Notes under the pieces: model-generated
The model's input: the letters and a program-made list of their open reading frames with translations, nothing else
What the model was told of the DNA's origin: nothing
Databases searched by the model: none
In this document: piece by piece, positions 8,176 through 18,105 of the stretch
How the letters are laid out: each line of letters begins with the position of its first letter
Numbering within the stretch: the stretch's first letter is position 1
Position numbers and translations under genes: made by a program
Source: Bacteroidales bacterium
GTDB lineage: Bacteria; Bacteroidota; Bacteroidia; Bacteroidales; UBA932
Assembly: GCA_017634595.1 (NCBI GenBank)
Contig: JAGBNC010000027.1
Location: forward strand, 1 to 47,157
Length of the DNA stretch: 47,157 nt
Reading direction: 5' to 3'

Positions 8176-9066
8176 CTAGAAGAACGTTACGGTCTTCTGC
8201 TCAATAGCGCTCATGAGGCTGTTTCCCAGACGGCTGACGCCGAAACGGAACCTCTCTTTGCAGAGCCAGTCGCGGCCCAGAATACTGGAGACGATAAAAT
8301 AGTAGCACAGAGCGTCAGCAGCTGTAGATATGCCGCCGGCGGCCTTGAAACCGACTTTGCGTCCCGAGACTTCGTAATAACGGCGGATAGCTTCGCACAT
8401 AACATAAGCGGCAACCGGTGTCGCATTGACGTCAACCTTGCCCGTGGAGGTCTTGATGAAGTCGGCTCCGGCCTCCATGGCCAGGAAAGAAGCGCGGGCT
8501 ATCTGAGCGGGCGTAACCAGGAGACCGGTCTCAAGGATGACCTTCAGGACCACGTCGCGATTCTCGGCCACGGCTGCCTTGTCAATAGCATTCTTCATTG
8601 TGACAATCTCTTCATAGGCACGGTCCGTCTCCCCTGCCAGGAAAGCGTTGAGTGCAAGCACTATATCTATCTCATCGGCTCCTTCCTTGACAGCCAGTTC
8701 GCACTCGCGCACCTTAACTTCCAGGAAGCTCTGGGCGGACGGGAAGCAGCTGGACACCGTAGTGACATGCACCTGGGGGTCAGCCTTTCGGCTGCGTACT
8801 GTCGAAGCGAAGTTAGGATAGACACAGATAGATGCAGGTGCGGGATAGTCAGGGAAGGCCTCAGGAAGCCTGTTGACCTTATCTACCAGCTTTGAGACAG
8901 ATTCCGCTGTATCATTGGTATGAAGGGTCGTGAGATCCATCAACGAGAAGCACTGCTTGAGTACTTCGGGAGATGACAGCTCGTCCAGGTTGTCGGCTAT
9001 TGCCTTGATCCCGGCGGCAATTTTTTCTTCATCGGGTGTGTACCCGTATTTATCAAGATAGTCCAT
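8176..9066 (-). CDS. deoC: Deoxyribose-phosphate aldolase DeoC
   Basis: This class I aldolase splits 2-deoxyribose 5-phosphate into glyceraldehyde 3-phosphate and acetaldehyde in deoxynucleoside catabolism. The 296-aa protein shows GADEIDIVLALN (129-140, catalytic Asp), ADFIKTSTGK (201-210, the Schiff-base Lys is K205) and GFKAAGGIS (239-247, K241). It is longer than the 220-aa short form and matches the 250-300 aa long form. No other nucleoside-catabolism gene is adjacent. It is separated by 3-4 bp from neighbours in the ftsY-dcuB operon. Confidence 0.95.
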   Translation of the reverse strand: MDYLDKYGYTPDEEKIAAGIKAIADNLDELSSPEVLKQCFSLMDLTTLHTNDTAESVSKLVDKVNRLPEAFPDYPAPASICVYPNFASTVRSRKADPQVHVTTVSSCFPSAQSFLEVKVRECELAVKEGADEIDIVLALNAFLAGETDRAYEEIVTMKNAIDKAAVAENRDVVLKVILETGLLVTPAQIARASFLAMEAGADFIKTSTGKVDVNATPVAAYVMCEAIRRYYEVSGRKVGFKAAGGISTAADALCYYFIVSSILGRDWLCKERFRFGVSRLGNSLMSAIEQKTVTFF

Positions 9067-9069
9067 AAA

Positions 9070-9696
9070 CTAATGTATTTTGATATTTGTTAATGTCCTG
9101 CGTCGTGCCAGGCGGGCCTCTCTAAGGGACCGCTTCAACGAATCCCGGCGAAGGGAATCTACCCTCAGCGAATCTTTAAACAACGAGTCCCGCAGAAGCG
9201 AATCCCTGAACAGAGAATCCCTGAGCAGAGAATCCGCGATGAATTTCCGGAGCGAATCCTTGTATGGACTGCACCAGAGGAAGGTATCCTTGTCGAAATC
9301 CTTAAGCTGATAGCCCTTGATAGCGGCATTGAATTCCTTGATCTGATTAAGATGCTCAGATATCTTGCGGTACTCATCTCTCTTGTCCTTCAGCTTAAGA
9401 GAAGCATCCCGGAACACCTTCGAGAACTTCTCGGGGTCTTCAAGGTACTTGCGAACGCTGGCATCATAGTCCTCGAAAGTATAGCCGTAGCGTTTGAAGA
9501 TAGGGTCGTAGAACAGCATTGTGTCGGCCCTGGAGCGCTCGGACTGATGGTCTTCCAGCCACTGGTCCGCAAGCAACATCTCAGCATAGATGTCCGACAT
9601 AACTCCACGCGGAATAATCCGCGCCTTGTCCCCGCAGGAGCACAGCAGGAACAAGGCCGCAAAGGCTACAAGGATATGACGGACACAAGATTTCAT
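9070..9696 (-). CDS. DUF4296 lipoprotein with C-terminal (R/K)DSL pentapeptide repeats
   Basis: A 208-aa lipoprotein with signal peptide and lipobox LCSC (lipidated Cys21), followed by the DUF4296 region (MSDIYAEMLLADQWLEDH, then YDPIFKRYGYTFEDYDASVR). This small Bacteroidota family has no known function. Residues about 155-191 are a run of DSL pentads such as LRDSLFRDSLLRDSLF, predicted to be a charged amphipathic helix, and the tail is basic (REARLARRR). Its start overlaps the pheT stop by 4 bp (ATGA), so translation is probably coupled to that of PheT. Confidence 0.85.
   Translation of the reverse strand: MKSCVRHILVAFAALFLLCSCGDKARIIPRGVMSDIYAEMLLADQWLEDHQSERSRADTMLFYDPIFKRYGYTFEDYDASVRKYLEDPEKFSKVFRDASLKLKDKRDEYRKISEHLNQIKEFNAAIKGYQLKDFDKDTFLWCSPYKDSLRKFIADSLLRDSLFRDSLLRDSLFKDSLRVDSLRRDSLKRSLREARLARRRTLTNIKIH
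9124..9234 (-). repeat. 15-bp tandem repeats encoding (R/K)DSL(L/F)
   Basis: About eight degenerate 15-bp units, with a core resembling AGGGATTCTCTG on the minus strand, encode the pentapeptide repeats of the DUF4296 lipoprotein. Units differ by a few bases, so copy number may change by slippage in frame. Confidence 0.75.
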
Positions 9697-12173
9697 CGGA
9701 GTTCTGCACCAAAATCACTGCGGAACGTCTGGAGCAGACGGTCCATGAGACGCTCGGTATCCTGATCGGTAAGGGTCTTCTCTTCGTCGCGGATGACAAA
9801 GCTCAAAGCATACTGTTTCTTGCCCGCGGGAATCTTGTCTCCGCGGTACACGTCGAACAGTCCCACCTGCCGGAGCAGTTTCTTGGCCTGCTTGAAGGCC
9901 GCTGCACGCAGATCTGCATAACTTACGCTTTCGTCGAGAAGCAGTGCGAGATCCCTGCGCACTTCCGGGAACTTGGGCAGCTCCTTGAAAGCCACCTTGT
10001 CGCGTTTCACAAGCTCAAAGAGGACAGGCCAGCTTATCTCGGCAGCAACCACCTGCTGCTTAATACCGAAACTCTTGCAGAGCGCAGGCGCTACCACACC
10101 CATGGTAAGGAGCGTCTGGCCCTTGCCCGGCAGCTTATAGCATACGCCGTCGGAGAATATATCTGCCGGAGCAGCCTCTGTCCAGAGCTGGTAAAGATCT
10201 GCACCATAGCGCTTAAGAAGCAGCTCAACATAGCCCTTCAGCTGGAAATAATCCGACTTGGCAGGAGCCGCCTTCCAAGACTTATCGGGTGTGCCCGACA
10301 TCATGAGGCAGAAGCATCCGTGCTCCTCATACCCCTCCAGCTTAGTCTTGTCCTTGCCTTCCAGCCTGCGGTACACGTTGCCGTACTCGAAGGTCTTGAC
10401 AGAATAGATCTGCCTGTTGACATTGTAAGCCACGACTTCCAGCCCGCCCAGAATCAGTGTCTGACGCATCACGTTCAAGTCCTGGCTCAGAGGATTCACA
10501 ATGTCCACGCATGCCGACGCAGGGAAAGCAGTGAGCTGACTGTAGTAATCCTTCTTGGTGAGCGAGTTGTTCATGATCTCAGTGAAGCCGTTGGCAGACA
10601 GCATGTTGGAAATGTTGTTGCGGACAGCTTCGGGATCCGGCACGGGCGAAGGGGCCACCGACATCTTCATGTGATGAGGAAGGTCGATGTTGTTATAGCC
10701 ATAGACTCGAAGGATTTCCTCCACTACGTCGCACTCACGGTACACATCCACCATATATGTGGGCGGACAAACGGTAGCAGTCTCTCCATTGTCAGACGTG
10801 AAGTCATAACACAGAGCCTTCAGAATCTGCTTCATCTCCGCAGTAGGGATATCCTTCCCGATGAAAGCACGTATCCTGTTGAAATCCAAATCGATGACCT
10901 TGCGGCTTATATCTTTGCCACAAATGTCCAGCACATCCCCGCAAATCTTGCCGCCGCCGGTTTCAAGTATCAGTTCAGCGGCACGCTTGAGGGCATAAAG
11001 AGTTATGTCCGGATCGCATCCGCGCTCGAAGCGGAACGAGGCATCGGTCTGAAGCCCTTCGCGCTTGGAGGTCTTGCGGACTGACGCAGGATCGAAATAG
11101 GCGCTCTCTATAAACACGTCGGTGGTAGAGTCGCTCACGCCGCTGAATTCACCTCCGAAAACGCCGGCGATGCACATGGGCCCTTCAGGGTCGGCAATAA
11201 CCATATCGCAAGACTTGAGCTTGCGCTCCACCCCGTCAAGAGTGCGGATGGGCTCATCTTCCGCGGCCCTGCGGACGATGACTTTCCCTTCCTTGATCTT
11301 GCCGGCATCGAAAGTATGAAGAGGCTGGCCAAGTTCGAAGAGAACGAAATTGGAGACGTCCACAATATTGTTGATAGGATGGCTTCCGATGCTCATCAGA
11401 CGTTTCTGCAGCCATTCGGGTGACGGGCCGGCTTTAACTCCGCGTACCGTCAGGCCGGAATAGCGGGGAGCTCCGTCGCTGTCGAGGACTTCAACAGACA
11501 CAGCCTGGCCTTCGGAGCCATATTCTTTCAGGAGAGACGAGAAATCCGGATCGCTGCCGGGCCTTTCCGACTTGAGGGGCGGCACGAGTTCGCATGGAAT
11601 GCCGTTGTGCACGCACCACGCATAAAGGTCGCGCGCAACGCCCCAGTGGGATGCCGCATCAACACGGTTGGCAGTAATTTCATATTCGATGACGGCCTCA
11701 GTCTTGAGGTGCAGGTACTCCTTGGCCGGAGTCCCTACTACGGCGCTGTCGGGAAGGACCATGATGCCATCGTGCGAAGTGCCTATGCCGAGCTCATCTT
11801 CAGCGCATATCATACCCATAGACTCCACCCCGCGTATCTTGGACTTCTTGATCTTGAAGTCTCCGGGGAGGACGGTCCCTATCTGGGCGAACAGAACTTT
11901 CTGCCCGGCCGCCACATTGGGAGCGCCGCAGACCACCGTGAGAGGCTCTCCGTTTCCTGCATCTACTTTGGTAACATGAAGATGGTCGCTGTCGGGATGC
12001 GCCTCACATTCAAGAACCTTGGCCACAACCACACCGGCAAGGCCTCCCGGTATCTCTTCACTCTCTTCAACTGCATCTACCTCGATACCTATCGAGGTCA
12101 TAGCATCTGCTATCTGCGCCGGACTAAGCTCGCACTTCAAATAGTCCTTCAACCAACTGTAACTGAGTTTCAT
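9693..12173 (-). CDS. pheT: Phenylalanyl-tRNA synthetase beta subunit PheT
   Basis: The beta subunit of the cytoplasmic (alpha-beta)2 PheRS, which charges tRNA-Phe and hydrolyses mischarged Tyr-tRNA. At 826 aa it is the usual long form. The N-terminal MKLSYSWLKDYL is followed by a tRNA-binding OB fold (about 40-150, with HPDSDHLHVTKVD and VVCGAPNVAAGQKV), the B3/B4 editing region, the B5 region and core, and the C-terminal ferredoxin-fold anticodon-binding domain (about 735-826, starting FPEVRRDLALLLDE). pheS is not in this window. It overlaps ftsY and the DUF4296 gene by 4 bp each. Confidence 0.97.
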   Translation of the reverse strand: MKLSYSWLKDYLKCELSPAQIADAMTSIGIEVDAVEESEEIPGGLAGVVVAKVLECEAHPDSDHLHVTKVDAGNGEPLTVVCGAPNVAAGQKVLFAQIGTVLPGDFKIKKSKIRGVESMGMICAEDELGIGTSHDGIMVLPDSAVVGTPAKEYLHLKTEAVIEYEITANRVDAASHWGVARDLYAWCVHNGIPCELVPPLKSERPGSDPDFSSLLKEYGSEGQAVSVEVLDSDGAPRYSGLTVRGVKAGPSPEWLQKRLMSIGSHPINNIVDVSNFVLFELGQPLHTFDAGKIKEGKVIVRRAAEDEPIRTLDGVERKLKSCDMVIADPEGPMCIAGVFGGEFSGVSDSTTDVFIESAYFDPASVRKTSKREGLQTDASFRFERGCDPDITLYALKRAAELILETGGGKICGDVLDICGKDISRKVIDLDFNRIRAFIGKDIPTAEMKQILKALCYDFTSDNGETATVCPPTYMVDVYRECDVVEEILRVYGYNNIDLPHHMKMSVAPSPVPDPEAVRNNISNMLSANGFTEIMNNSLTKKDYYSQLTAFPASACVDIVNPLSQDLNVMRQTLILGGLEVVAYNVNRQIYSVKTFEYGNVYRRLEGKDKTKLEGYEEHGCFCLMMSGTPDKSWKAAPAKSDYFQLKGYVELLLKRYGADLYQLWTEAAPADIFSDGVCYKLPGKGQTLLTMGVVAPALCKSFGIKQQVVAAEISWPVLFELVKRDKVAFKELPKFPEVRRDLALLLDESVSYADLRAAAFKQAKKLLRQVGLFDVYRGDKIPAGKKQYALSFVIRDEEKTLTDQDTERLMDRLLQTFRSDFGAELR

Positions 12174-13048
12174 ATATCTTCTGGATTAAATAGTGCCGCC
12201 ACAAAAGATTCTTTGTCGAACGGCTTTAAGTCTTCAATATGTTCTCCCACGCCGATATAACGGACGGGTATGCCGAAGCGGTCGCTCACACCTACTACTA
12301 CCCCGCCCTTTGCGGTGCCGTCAAGCTTGGTGACCACCAGGCCGCTGATATCGGTAGCGCGGGCAAATTCCTTGGCCTGGGCAAATGCGTTCTGACCAGT
12401 ACTTGCATCAAGCACTAAAAGGACCTCATGAGGGCCGTCGGGAACCACCTTGCGCACAGAGTTGCGGATCTTCGTGAGTTCGTTCATCAGGTCCACGCGG
12501 TTGTGCAGACGGCCTGCGGTATCAATCAGCACCACATCGGCACCTCGTGCTACGGCGGCCTTGGCAGTATCGTACGCCACGGCTGCAGGGTCGGAGCCCA
12601 TCTGCTGTTTGATGATATCTACGCCAGCACGCTGTGCCCAGATGTCAAGCTGGTCAACAGCTGCCGCCCTGAAAGTGTCGGCAGCGCCCAGCAGCACCTT
12701 CTTGCCCATGGACTTCCAGTAATGGGCCAGTTTGCCAATGGTCGTGGTCTTACCCACCCCGTTGACTCCTACCACCAGCACAATATAGGGGCTTGCATTG
12801 AGTTCCGCCGGCCCCGATTCGGGGATAAGGGCGGATATCTCCTCGCGGAGCATCTTACGCAGCTCGTCCTGGCTGAGATATTTGTCCCGGTCAACCCGCT
12901 CTTCAAGATTGTCGATAACCTTGAGCGTGGTCTCTACGCCCATGTCAGACTCAATAAGAGCTTCCTCTATGGCGTCCAGGGTATCATCGTCCACTCTGGA
13001 CCGGCCTGCAATGGCGCGGCCTATCTTCTGAAAGAAACTAAATGCCAT
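12170..13048 (-). CDS. ftsY: Signal recognition particle receptor FtsY
   Basis: The SRP receptor GTPase docks ribosome-SRP complexes at the inner membrane. The 292-aa form from ATG 13048 consists of an NG domain with a short N-terminal helix (MAFSFFQKIGRAIAGR). The G1 motif is GVNGVGKTT (94-102), followed by DTFRAAAVDQL, DTAGR (176-180) and TKLDGTAKGG (240-249). The long acidic A domain of E. coli FtsY is absent, as is common in this phylum. An earlier in-frame start at 13102 would precede the likely promoter and add a hydrophobic stretch not typical of the family. First gene of the operon running to dcuB. Confidence 0.95.
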   Translation of the reverse strand: MAFSFFQKIGRAIAGRSRVDDDTLDAIEEALIESDMGVETTLKVIDNLEERVDRDKYLSQDELRKMLREEISALIPESGPAELNASPYIVLVVGVNGVGKTTTIGKLAHYWKSMGKKVLLGAADTFRAAAVDQLDIWAQRAGVDIIKQQMGSDPAAVAYDTAKAAVARGADVVLIDTAGRLHNRVDLMNELTKIRNSVRKVVPDGPHEVLLVLDASTGQNAFAQAKEFARATDISGLVVTKLDGTAKGGVVVGVSDRFGIPVRYIGVGEHIEDLKPFDKESFVAALFNPEDI

Positions 13049-13054
13049 AATTGA

Positions 13055-13062
13055 CAAATATA
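13055..13062 (-). promoter_or_regulatory. Putative -7 box for the ftsY operon
   Basis: TATATTTG fits TAnnTTTG and ends 6 nt before the ftsY ATG. No good -33 TTTG is found at the usual spacing, so this is tentative. If it is used, the mRNA would be nearly leaderless. Confidence 0.4.
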
Positions 13063-13085
13063 CAAATAAACTCAGTAAAAAGAAA

Positions 13086-13122
13086 ATTGTCCGGACAAGC
13101 ACAGCATGCTCACCCGGACAAT
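13086..13122 (-). terminator. Intrinsic terminator after the DUF4295 gene
   Basis: Leftward, ATTGTCCGG pairs with CCGGACAAT, followed by TTTCTTTTT. It lies 17 bp past the DUF4295 stop and separates the rpmB-rpmG operon from ftsY. Confidence 0.8.
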
Positions 13123-13139
13123 CATCAATTATACTAAGA

Positions 13140-13301
13140 TTATTTCTTGTTAGCGAAGAAATCTTTAGCTTTCTCAGCTTCTACCAGCTGCTCAGTGAAA
13201 ACGTAAGCACCGGTCTTGGGAGATTTCTCCATACGGATGCACTTGACCATGCTCTTTGCACCGGCCTTGGCTGCGAATGTTGCAACGGCTTTCTTTGCCA
13301 T
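13140..13301 (-). CDS. DUF4295 small basic ribosome-associated protein
   Basis: A 53-aa ORF starting MAKKAVATFAAKAG, with the family core KCIRMEKSPKTGAYVF and ending DFFANKK. DUF4295 proteins are confined to Bacteroidota and are encoded directly after rpmB and rpmG, as here (17-bp gap). I believe this family corresponds to the Bacteroidia-specific ribosomal protein named bL38, but I cannot confirm that from the sequence. The basic composition and operon position support a ribosomal role. Confidence 0.88.
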   Translation of the reverse strand: MAKKAVATFAAKAGAKSMVKCIRMEKSPKTGAYVFTEQLVEAEKAKDFFANKK

Positions 13302-13318
13302 AACTTATTCTCCTCTAA

Positions 13319-13507
13319 TTATTTGATTTCACGATGAAGAGTAACCTTCTTCAGGTAAGGGTTGTACTTCTTGCGCTCAAGACGCTCGGGAGTGTTTTTC
13401 TTGTTCTTGGTAGTGATGTAGCGGGAGATGCCCGGTACGCCGCTAGCCTTCTGCTCGGTACACTCGAGGATGACCTGCACCCTGTTTCCTTTTGCTTTCT
13501 TTGCCAT
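13319..13507 (-). CDS. rpmG: 50S ribosomal protein L33 (bL33)
   Basis: A 62-aa basic protein ([19 protein letters not shown] ... [23 protein letters not shown]) matching bL33. It has a single Cys and therefore lacks the paired CxxC zinc ligands of C+ paralogues. Second gene of rpmB-rpmG-DUF4295, 13 bp after rpmB. Confidence 0.96.
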   Translation of the reverse strand: MAKKAKGNRVQVILECTEQKASGVPGISRYITTKNKKNTPERLERKKYNPYLKKVTLHREIK

Positions 13508-13520
13508 AATACACTAAAAA

Positions 13521-13763
13521 TTAAACAAGGTTAATCAATCCTTTCTTCTGAGCCTCGCGGATGGTAGCTTCCAAACCGTTCTTCTCAATAATCCTCATAC
13601 CCTTACAAGATACCTTAAGGGTAATGTATCTCTGCTCCTCCTCGCTCCAGAACCTCTTGTTCTTGAGATTCAGGGAGAAGTCACGCTTGGTGCGGAGTTT
13701 GGAATGGGCAACGTTGTTGCCTTTCATTCTTTTCCGGCCTGTAACTTGACAAACTTTTGCCAT
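13521..13763 (-). CDS. rpmB: 50S ribosomal protein L28 (bL28)
   Basis: An 80-aa protein beginning MAKVCQVTGRKRMKGNNVAH, the signature of bL28, followed by FSLNLKNKRFW and LKVSCKGMRIIEKNG. First gene of its operon, with a well-formed promoter about 40 bp upstream. Confidence 0.97.
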   Translation of the reverse strand: MAKVCQVTGRKRMKGNNVAHSKLRTKRDFSLNLKNKRFWSEEEQRYITLKVSCKGMRIIEKNGLEATIREAQKKGLINLV

Positions 13764-13800
13764 AACTATCTGATTTTTATTGTTTTCTTGGTGAGGGCTG

Positions 13801-13832
13801 CAAATATCGCTCTATTTTCTTGGAATTCCAAA
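13801..13832 (-). promoter_or_regulatory. Promoter of the rpmB operon
   Basis: Leftward, TTTG (13832-13829), a 20-nt spacer and GATATTTG (13808-13801) match the Bacteroidota promoter with one mismatch in the -7 element. It sits just past the lepB stop codon (13840). Confidence 0.6.
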
Positions 13833-13839
13833 CTGGGAA

Positions 13840-14997
13840 CTACAGAAATTTAAAGAACCTGCGCCATCTAATATTCTTGGGGAATTTCCGTCCCGCATCG
13901 GTGGAGAGCCATATCACAGAAGGTTTACCGACTATGTGATCTTCAGGAACAAAGCCCCAATATCTTGAATCGAGAGAATTGTGCCTGTTGTCTCCCATCA
14001 TAAAATAATAATTCTGTTTGAATGTATATGAGCCGGCTGCGAGTGCCGCTTGCACGTCGGAGTGTTCGTAGTCCCTTATAATCCTCTCATAAAGAGGAAG
14101 ATTTGACTCAGTCAGCGGAACCGTGGCCCCCTCTCGGGGAATCCACAGGGGCCCGAAATAGTCACGGGTCCATCTCGACGAAGGAGTGAAAGGGAAAATC
14201 TCCCTCCAGTCCAAAGTGTCGGTCTGCATCACTGGCTCGACGGATACTACGCTCTGCATCCCCTTGACCTTTTCCAGCATCTCCGCAGTAAGCGGAATCT
14301 CGGGATAACCAGGGAGTGAAGGCGAGAACTGCAGTTCCTTGACGTTCAGCCCCATCTGGTCTATAGTCTTGGGATTCAGTTCCCTGCCGGTGGTGACCAC
14401 CTTGTAGCTGAGCTGAACTCCGGGCCATACCGTCTGCTGCTCGCCGTTCACCCACACCAGGCCGTCGCGGACCTCCAAGGTGTCTCCCGGGAGTGCGACG
14501 CAACGCTTGACGTAGTGGTCTTTCTTGTCCATAGGACGGACGAGCACGGGGCCGAAAGCCTGCACTGCAGCATCGCGACCCATATAACGGACCAGAGTGT
14601 AGTAATCCTCAACGGGAGCTTTGGTAAGGACTGTGTCACCGTCGGGGAAACCGAACACTACATAATCTCCCCTGCGGACCTTCCTGAATCCCGGCAGACG
14701 CTTGTACTTCCACTGGACGGAGGTCGAATAAGACTCTTTACGTCCTATGACATTGTGCGTAAACGGGATAGTAAGAGGGGTCATAGGGAGGCGTGCTCCA
14801 TATGTCAGCTTGCTCACAAAGAGGTGGTCTCCTGTGTATAGACTGCTCTCCATGGATGAGGAAGGGATCTTGAAGGACTGGAACCAGAACACGTTGATCA
14901 AGGTCACCACGACTACTGCGAACAGTATCGCGTCAACCCAGTCAAGTATCCAGTTCAAGAACTTGCTCTTGGTACGAAATCTCTTCCTGCGGCTCAC
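13840..14997 (-). CDS. lepB: Signal peptidase I
   Basis: An inner-membrane Ser/Lys peptidase that removes signal peptides from exported proteins. The 385-aa product has one N-terminal membrane segment (about 20-37), the nucleophile region [10 protein letters not shown] (Ser48), the general-base region [11 protein letters not shown] (Lys164) and the conserved [12 protein letters not shown] (334-345). Between the Lys box and the last box lies a 160-residue insertion, much larger than in the roughly 180-aa Gram-positive enzymes and typical of Bacteroidota SPase I. It starts 7 bp after the rplT stop, so it appears to be transcribed with the ribosomal genes. Confidence 0.95.
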   Translation of the reverse strand: MSRRKRFRTKSKFLNWILDWVDAILFAVVVVTLINVFWFQSFKIPSSSMESSLYTGDHLFVSKLTYGARLPMTPLTIPFTHNVIGRKESYSTSVQWKYKRLPGFRKVRRGDYVVFGFPDGDTVLTKAPVEDYYTLVRYMGRDAAVQAFGPVLVRPMDKKDHYVKRCVALPGDTLEVRDGLVWVNGEQQTVWPGVQLSYKVVTTGRELNPKTIDQMGLNVKELQFSPSLPGYPEIPLTAEMLEKVKGMQSVVSVEPVMQTDTLDWREIFPFTPSSRWTRDYFGPLWIPREGATVPLTESNLPLYERIIRDYEHSDVQAALAAGSYTFKQNYYFMMGDNRHNSLDSRYWGFVPEDHIVGKPSVIWLSTDAGRKFPKNIRWRRFFKFL

Positions 14998-15004
14998 TTA
15001 CAAA

Positions 15005-15349
15005 CTACTTTACAGAATTGATGATAGCCTCGAATGCCTGAGGATTGTTCATGGCCAGGTCGGCGAGCACCTTGCGGTTCAGACCGATGTTCTGAGCGTT
15101 GAGCTTGCCCATGAACTGGGAATAGGAGATACCGTACTGACGGGCGGCAGCGTTGATACGCTGGATCCAGAGAGCGCGGAAATTGCGCTTCTTGGCCTTA
15201 CGGTCACGGTAGGCATAAGTGAGACCTTTTTCGTAGGTGTTCTTTGCAACTGTCCAGACGTTCTTGCGGGACAGGAAATTTCCGCGGGTTCTCTTGAGAA
15301 TCTTCTTGCGGCGTGCCCTTGAGGCAACAGAGTTTACTGATCTTGGCAT
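15005..15349 (-). CDS. rplT: 50S ribosomal protein L20 (bL20)
   Basis: A 114-aa protein beginning [20 protein letters not shown], with [20 protein letters not shown], diagnostic of bL20. It is an assembly protein of the large subunit and, in several bacteria, the autogenous repressor of its own operon through a leader RNA. It lies 12 bp after rpmI and follows the hairpin at 15590-15666. Confidence 0.97.
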   Translation of the reverse strand: MPRSVNSVASRARRKKILKRTRGNFLSRKNVWTVAKNTYEKGLTYAYRDRKAKKRNFRALWIQRINAAARQYGISYSQFMGKLNAQNIGLNRKVLADLAMNNPQAFEAIINSVK

Positions 15350-15361
15350 AATTCAATACTT

Positions 15362-15556
15362 TTAGAGAACCAACATTTCTTTTACTCTTACCAGATCAGC
15401 CTTCTCGAGGAGGGCGAAGTGGTCGAGATTTCTTTTGCGCTTCTTGGTCTTCTTGGTGAGGATGTGGCTGTGGTAAGCATGCTTCCTCTTGATTTTTCCC
15501 GATCCGGTAAGCGTGAAGCGCTTTTTGGCACCGGAATTGGTTTTAAGCTTTGCCAT
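15362..15556 (-). CDS. rpmI: 50S ribosomal protein L35 (bL35)
   Basis: A 64-aa very basic protein ([20 protein letters not shown], then [20 protein letters not shown]), a clear bL35. It is separated from infC by a 115-bp gap holding a perfect inverted repeat, so its translation or mRNA level may be set independently of infC. Confidence 0.97.
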   Translation of the reverse strand: MAKLKTNSGAKKRFTLTGSGKIKRKHAYHSHILTKKTKKRKRNLDHFALLEKADLVRVKEMLVL

Positions 15557-15589
15557 TGTTTTAAAAAATTAAAGTTAATAATAAATGCT

Positions 15590-15666
15590 GTTTCAGTCCG
15601 GCAGGGTCCTCTGTGGCCCTTTTGCCTAAGTTTTATGGGCCACAGAGGACCCTGCCGGACTGAAAC
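15590..15666 (-). promoter_or_regulatory. Perfect 30-bp inverted repeat between infC and rpmI (RNA hairpin)
   Basis: The arms 15590-15619 and 15637-15666 are exact reverse complements over 30 bp around a 17-nt loop. In the mRNA, the stem starts with GUUUCAGUCCGGCAGGGUCC, 5 nt after the infC stop. After the stem come 33 A/U-rich nt up to the rpmI start, but no immediate U-run, so it is not a standard terminator. It could be an RNase III processing site, an mRNA stabiliser or an L20 autoregulatory element. No coding function is evident. Confidence 0.9.
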
Positions 15667-15671
15667 CGTCG

Positions 15672-16261
15672 TTATTTCTTTTTAAGCGGGGCGAGCATCA
15701 TTGTCATGCGCTTGCCCTCAAGCGTCGGCATGTTTTCAGCCCTGCCGTAGGGCTCGAGCTCCACCGCAAAGCGGAGCAACTGTTTCTCTCCCTGCTCGGC
15801 GAACATAATTGAACGCCCACGGAAGAATATGGAGGCCTTGACCTTGGAACCTTCCTGAAGGAAGCCGGCAGCATGCTTGAGCTTGAACTGGAAGTCATGC
15901 TCGTCGGTATTGGGACCGAAGCGGATCTCCTTGATCACAACCTTGGCGGCATTGGACTTCATCTCCTTTGCCTTCTTGCGCTGCTGGTACAGGTACTTCT
16001 GATAATCCAGAATCTTGCACACAGGAGGATCGGCTTTGGCGCTGATTTCTACAAGATCCAACTCCAGCTGGTCAGCCAGCTGAAGGGCCTTGGAGATAGG
16101 CACGACGCCCGGCTCCGGGATGTTGTCTCCCACAAGCCTGACCTGCGAGGCAGTAATCTGTCCGTTTATGTTAAGCCCGTCCTCTTCTTTCTTCTGTCCG
16201 CGAGGATCGGGGCGGCGACCTCCTGGTTTGTAGGTCGGTTTGGGTCTGTATGGTCCTGCCA

Positions 16262-16262
<1 letters not shown>
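15672..16262 (-). CDS. infC: Translation initiation factor IF-3
   Basis: IF-3 binds the 30S subunit and checks the initiator tRNA and start codon. From ATG 16262 the protein is 196 aa. Residues about 30-100 are the N-terminal domain ([33 protein letters not shown]) and the C-terminal domain follows ([21 protein letters not shown] to KKK). A basic N-terminal extension ([19 protein letters not shown]) precedes the first domain. The start overlaps the thrS stop by one base (TGATG), so coupling is likely. A TTG one codon upstream is less likely. Confidence 0.96.
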
Positions 16263-18049
<1,787 letters not shown>

Positions 18050-18073
18050 ATAATAGTTTTGGTTTGCAATCTG

Positions 18074-18101
18074 CAAAGTTACAAAATTATATCTATATTT
18101 G
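18074..18101. promoter_or_regulatory. Divergent -7 boxes between thrS and the DUF4199 gene
   Basis: TAACTTTG on the minus strand (18081-18074) lies 24 bp before the thrS ATG, and TATATTTG on the plus strand (18094-18101) ends 4 bp before the DUF4199 ATG. Both fit TAnnTTTG, but neither has a clear -33 TTTG at 19-21 nt, so the assignments are tentative. Confidence 0.45.
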
Positions 18102-18105
18102 TGCT

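Noticed and set aside
15590-15666. The infC-rpmI inverted repeat as an ordinary intrinsic terminator
   Set aside because: No U-run directly follows the stem, and termination here would cut off the ribosomal genes rpmI and rplT, which have no obvious promoter of their own after it.
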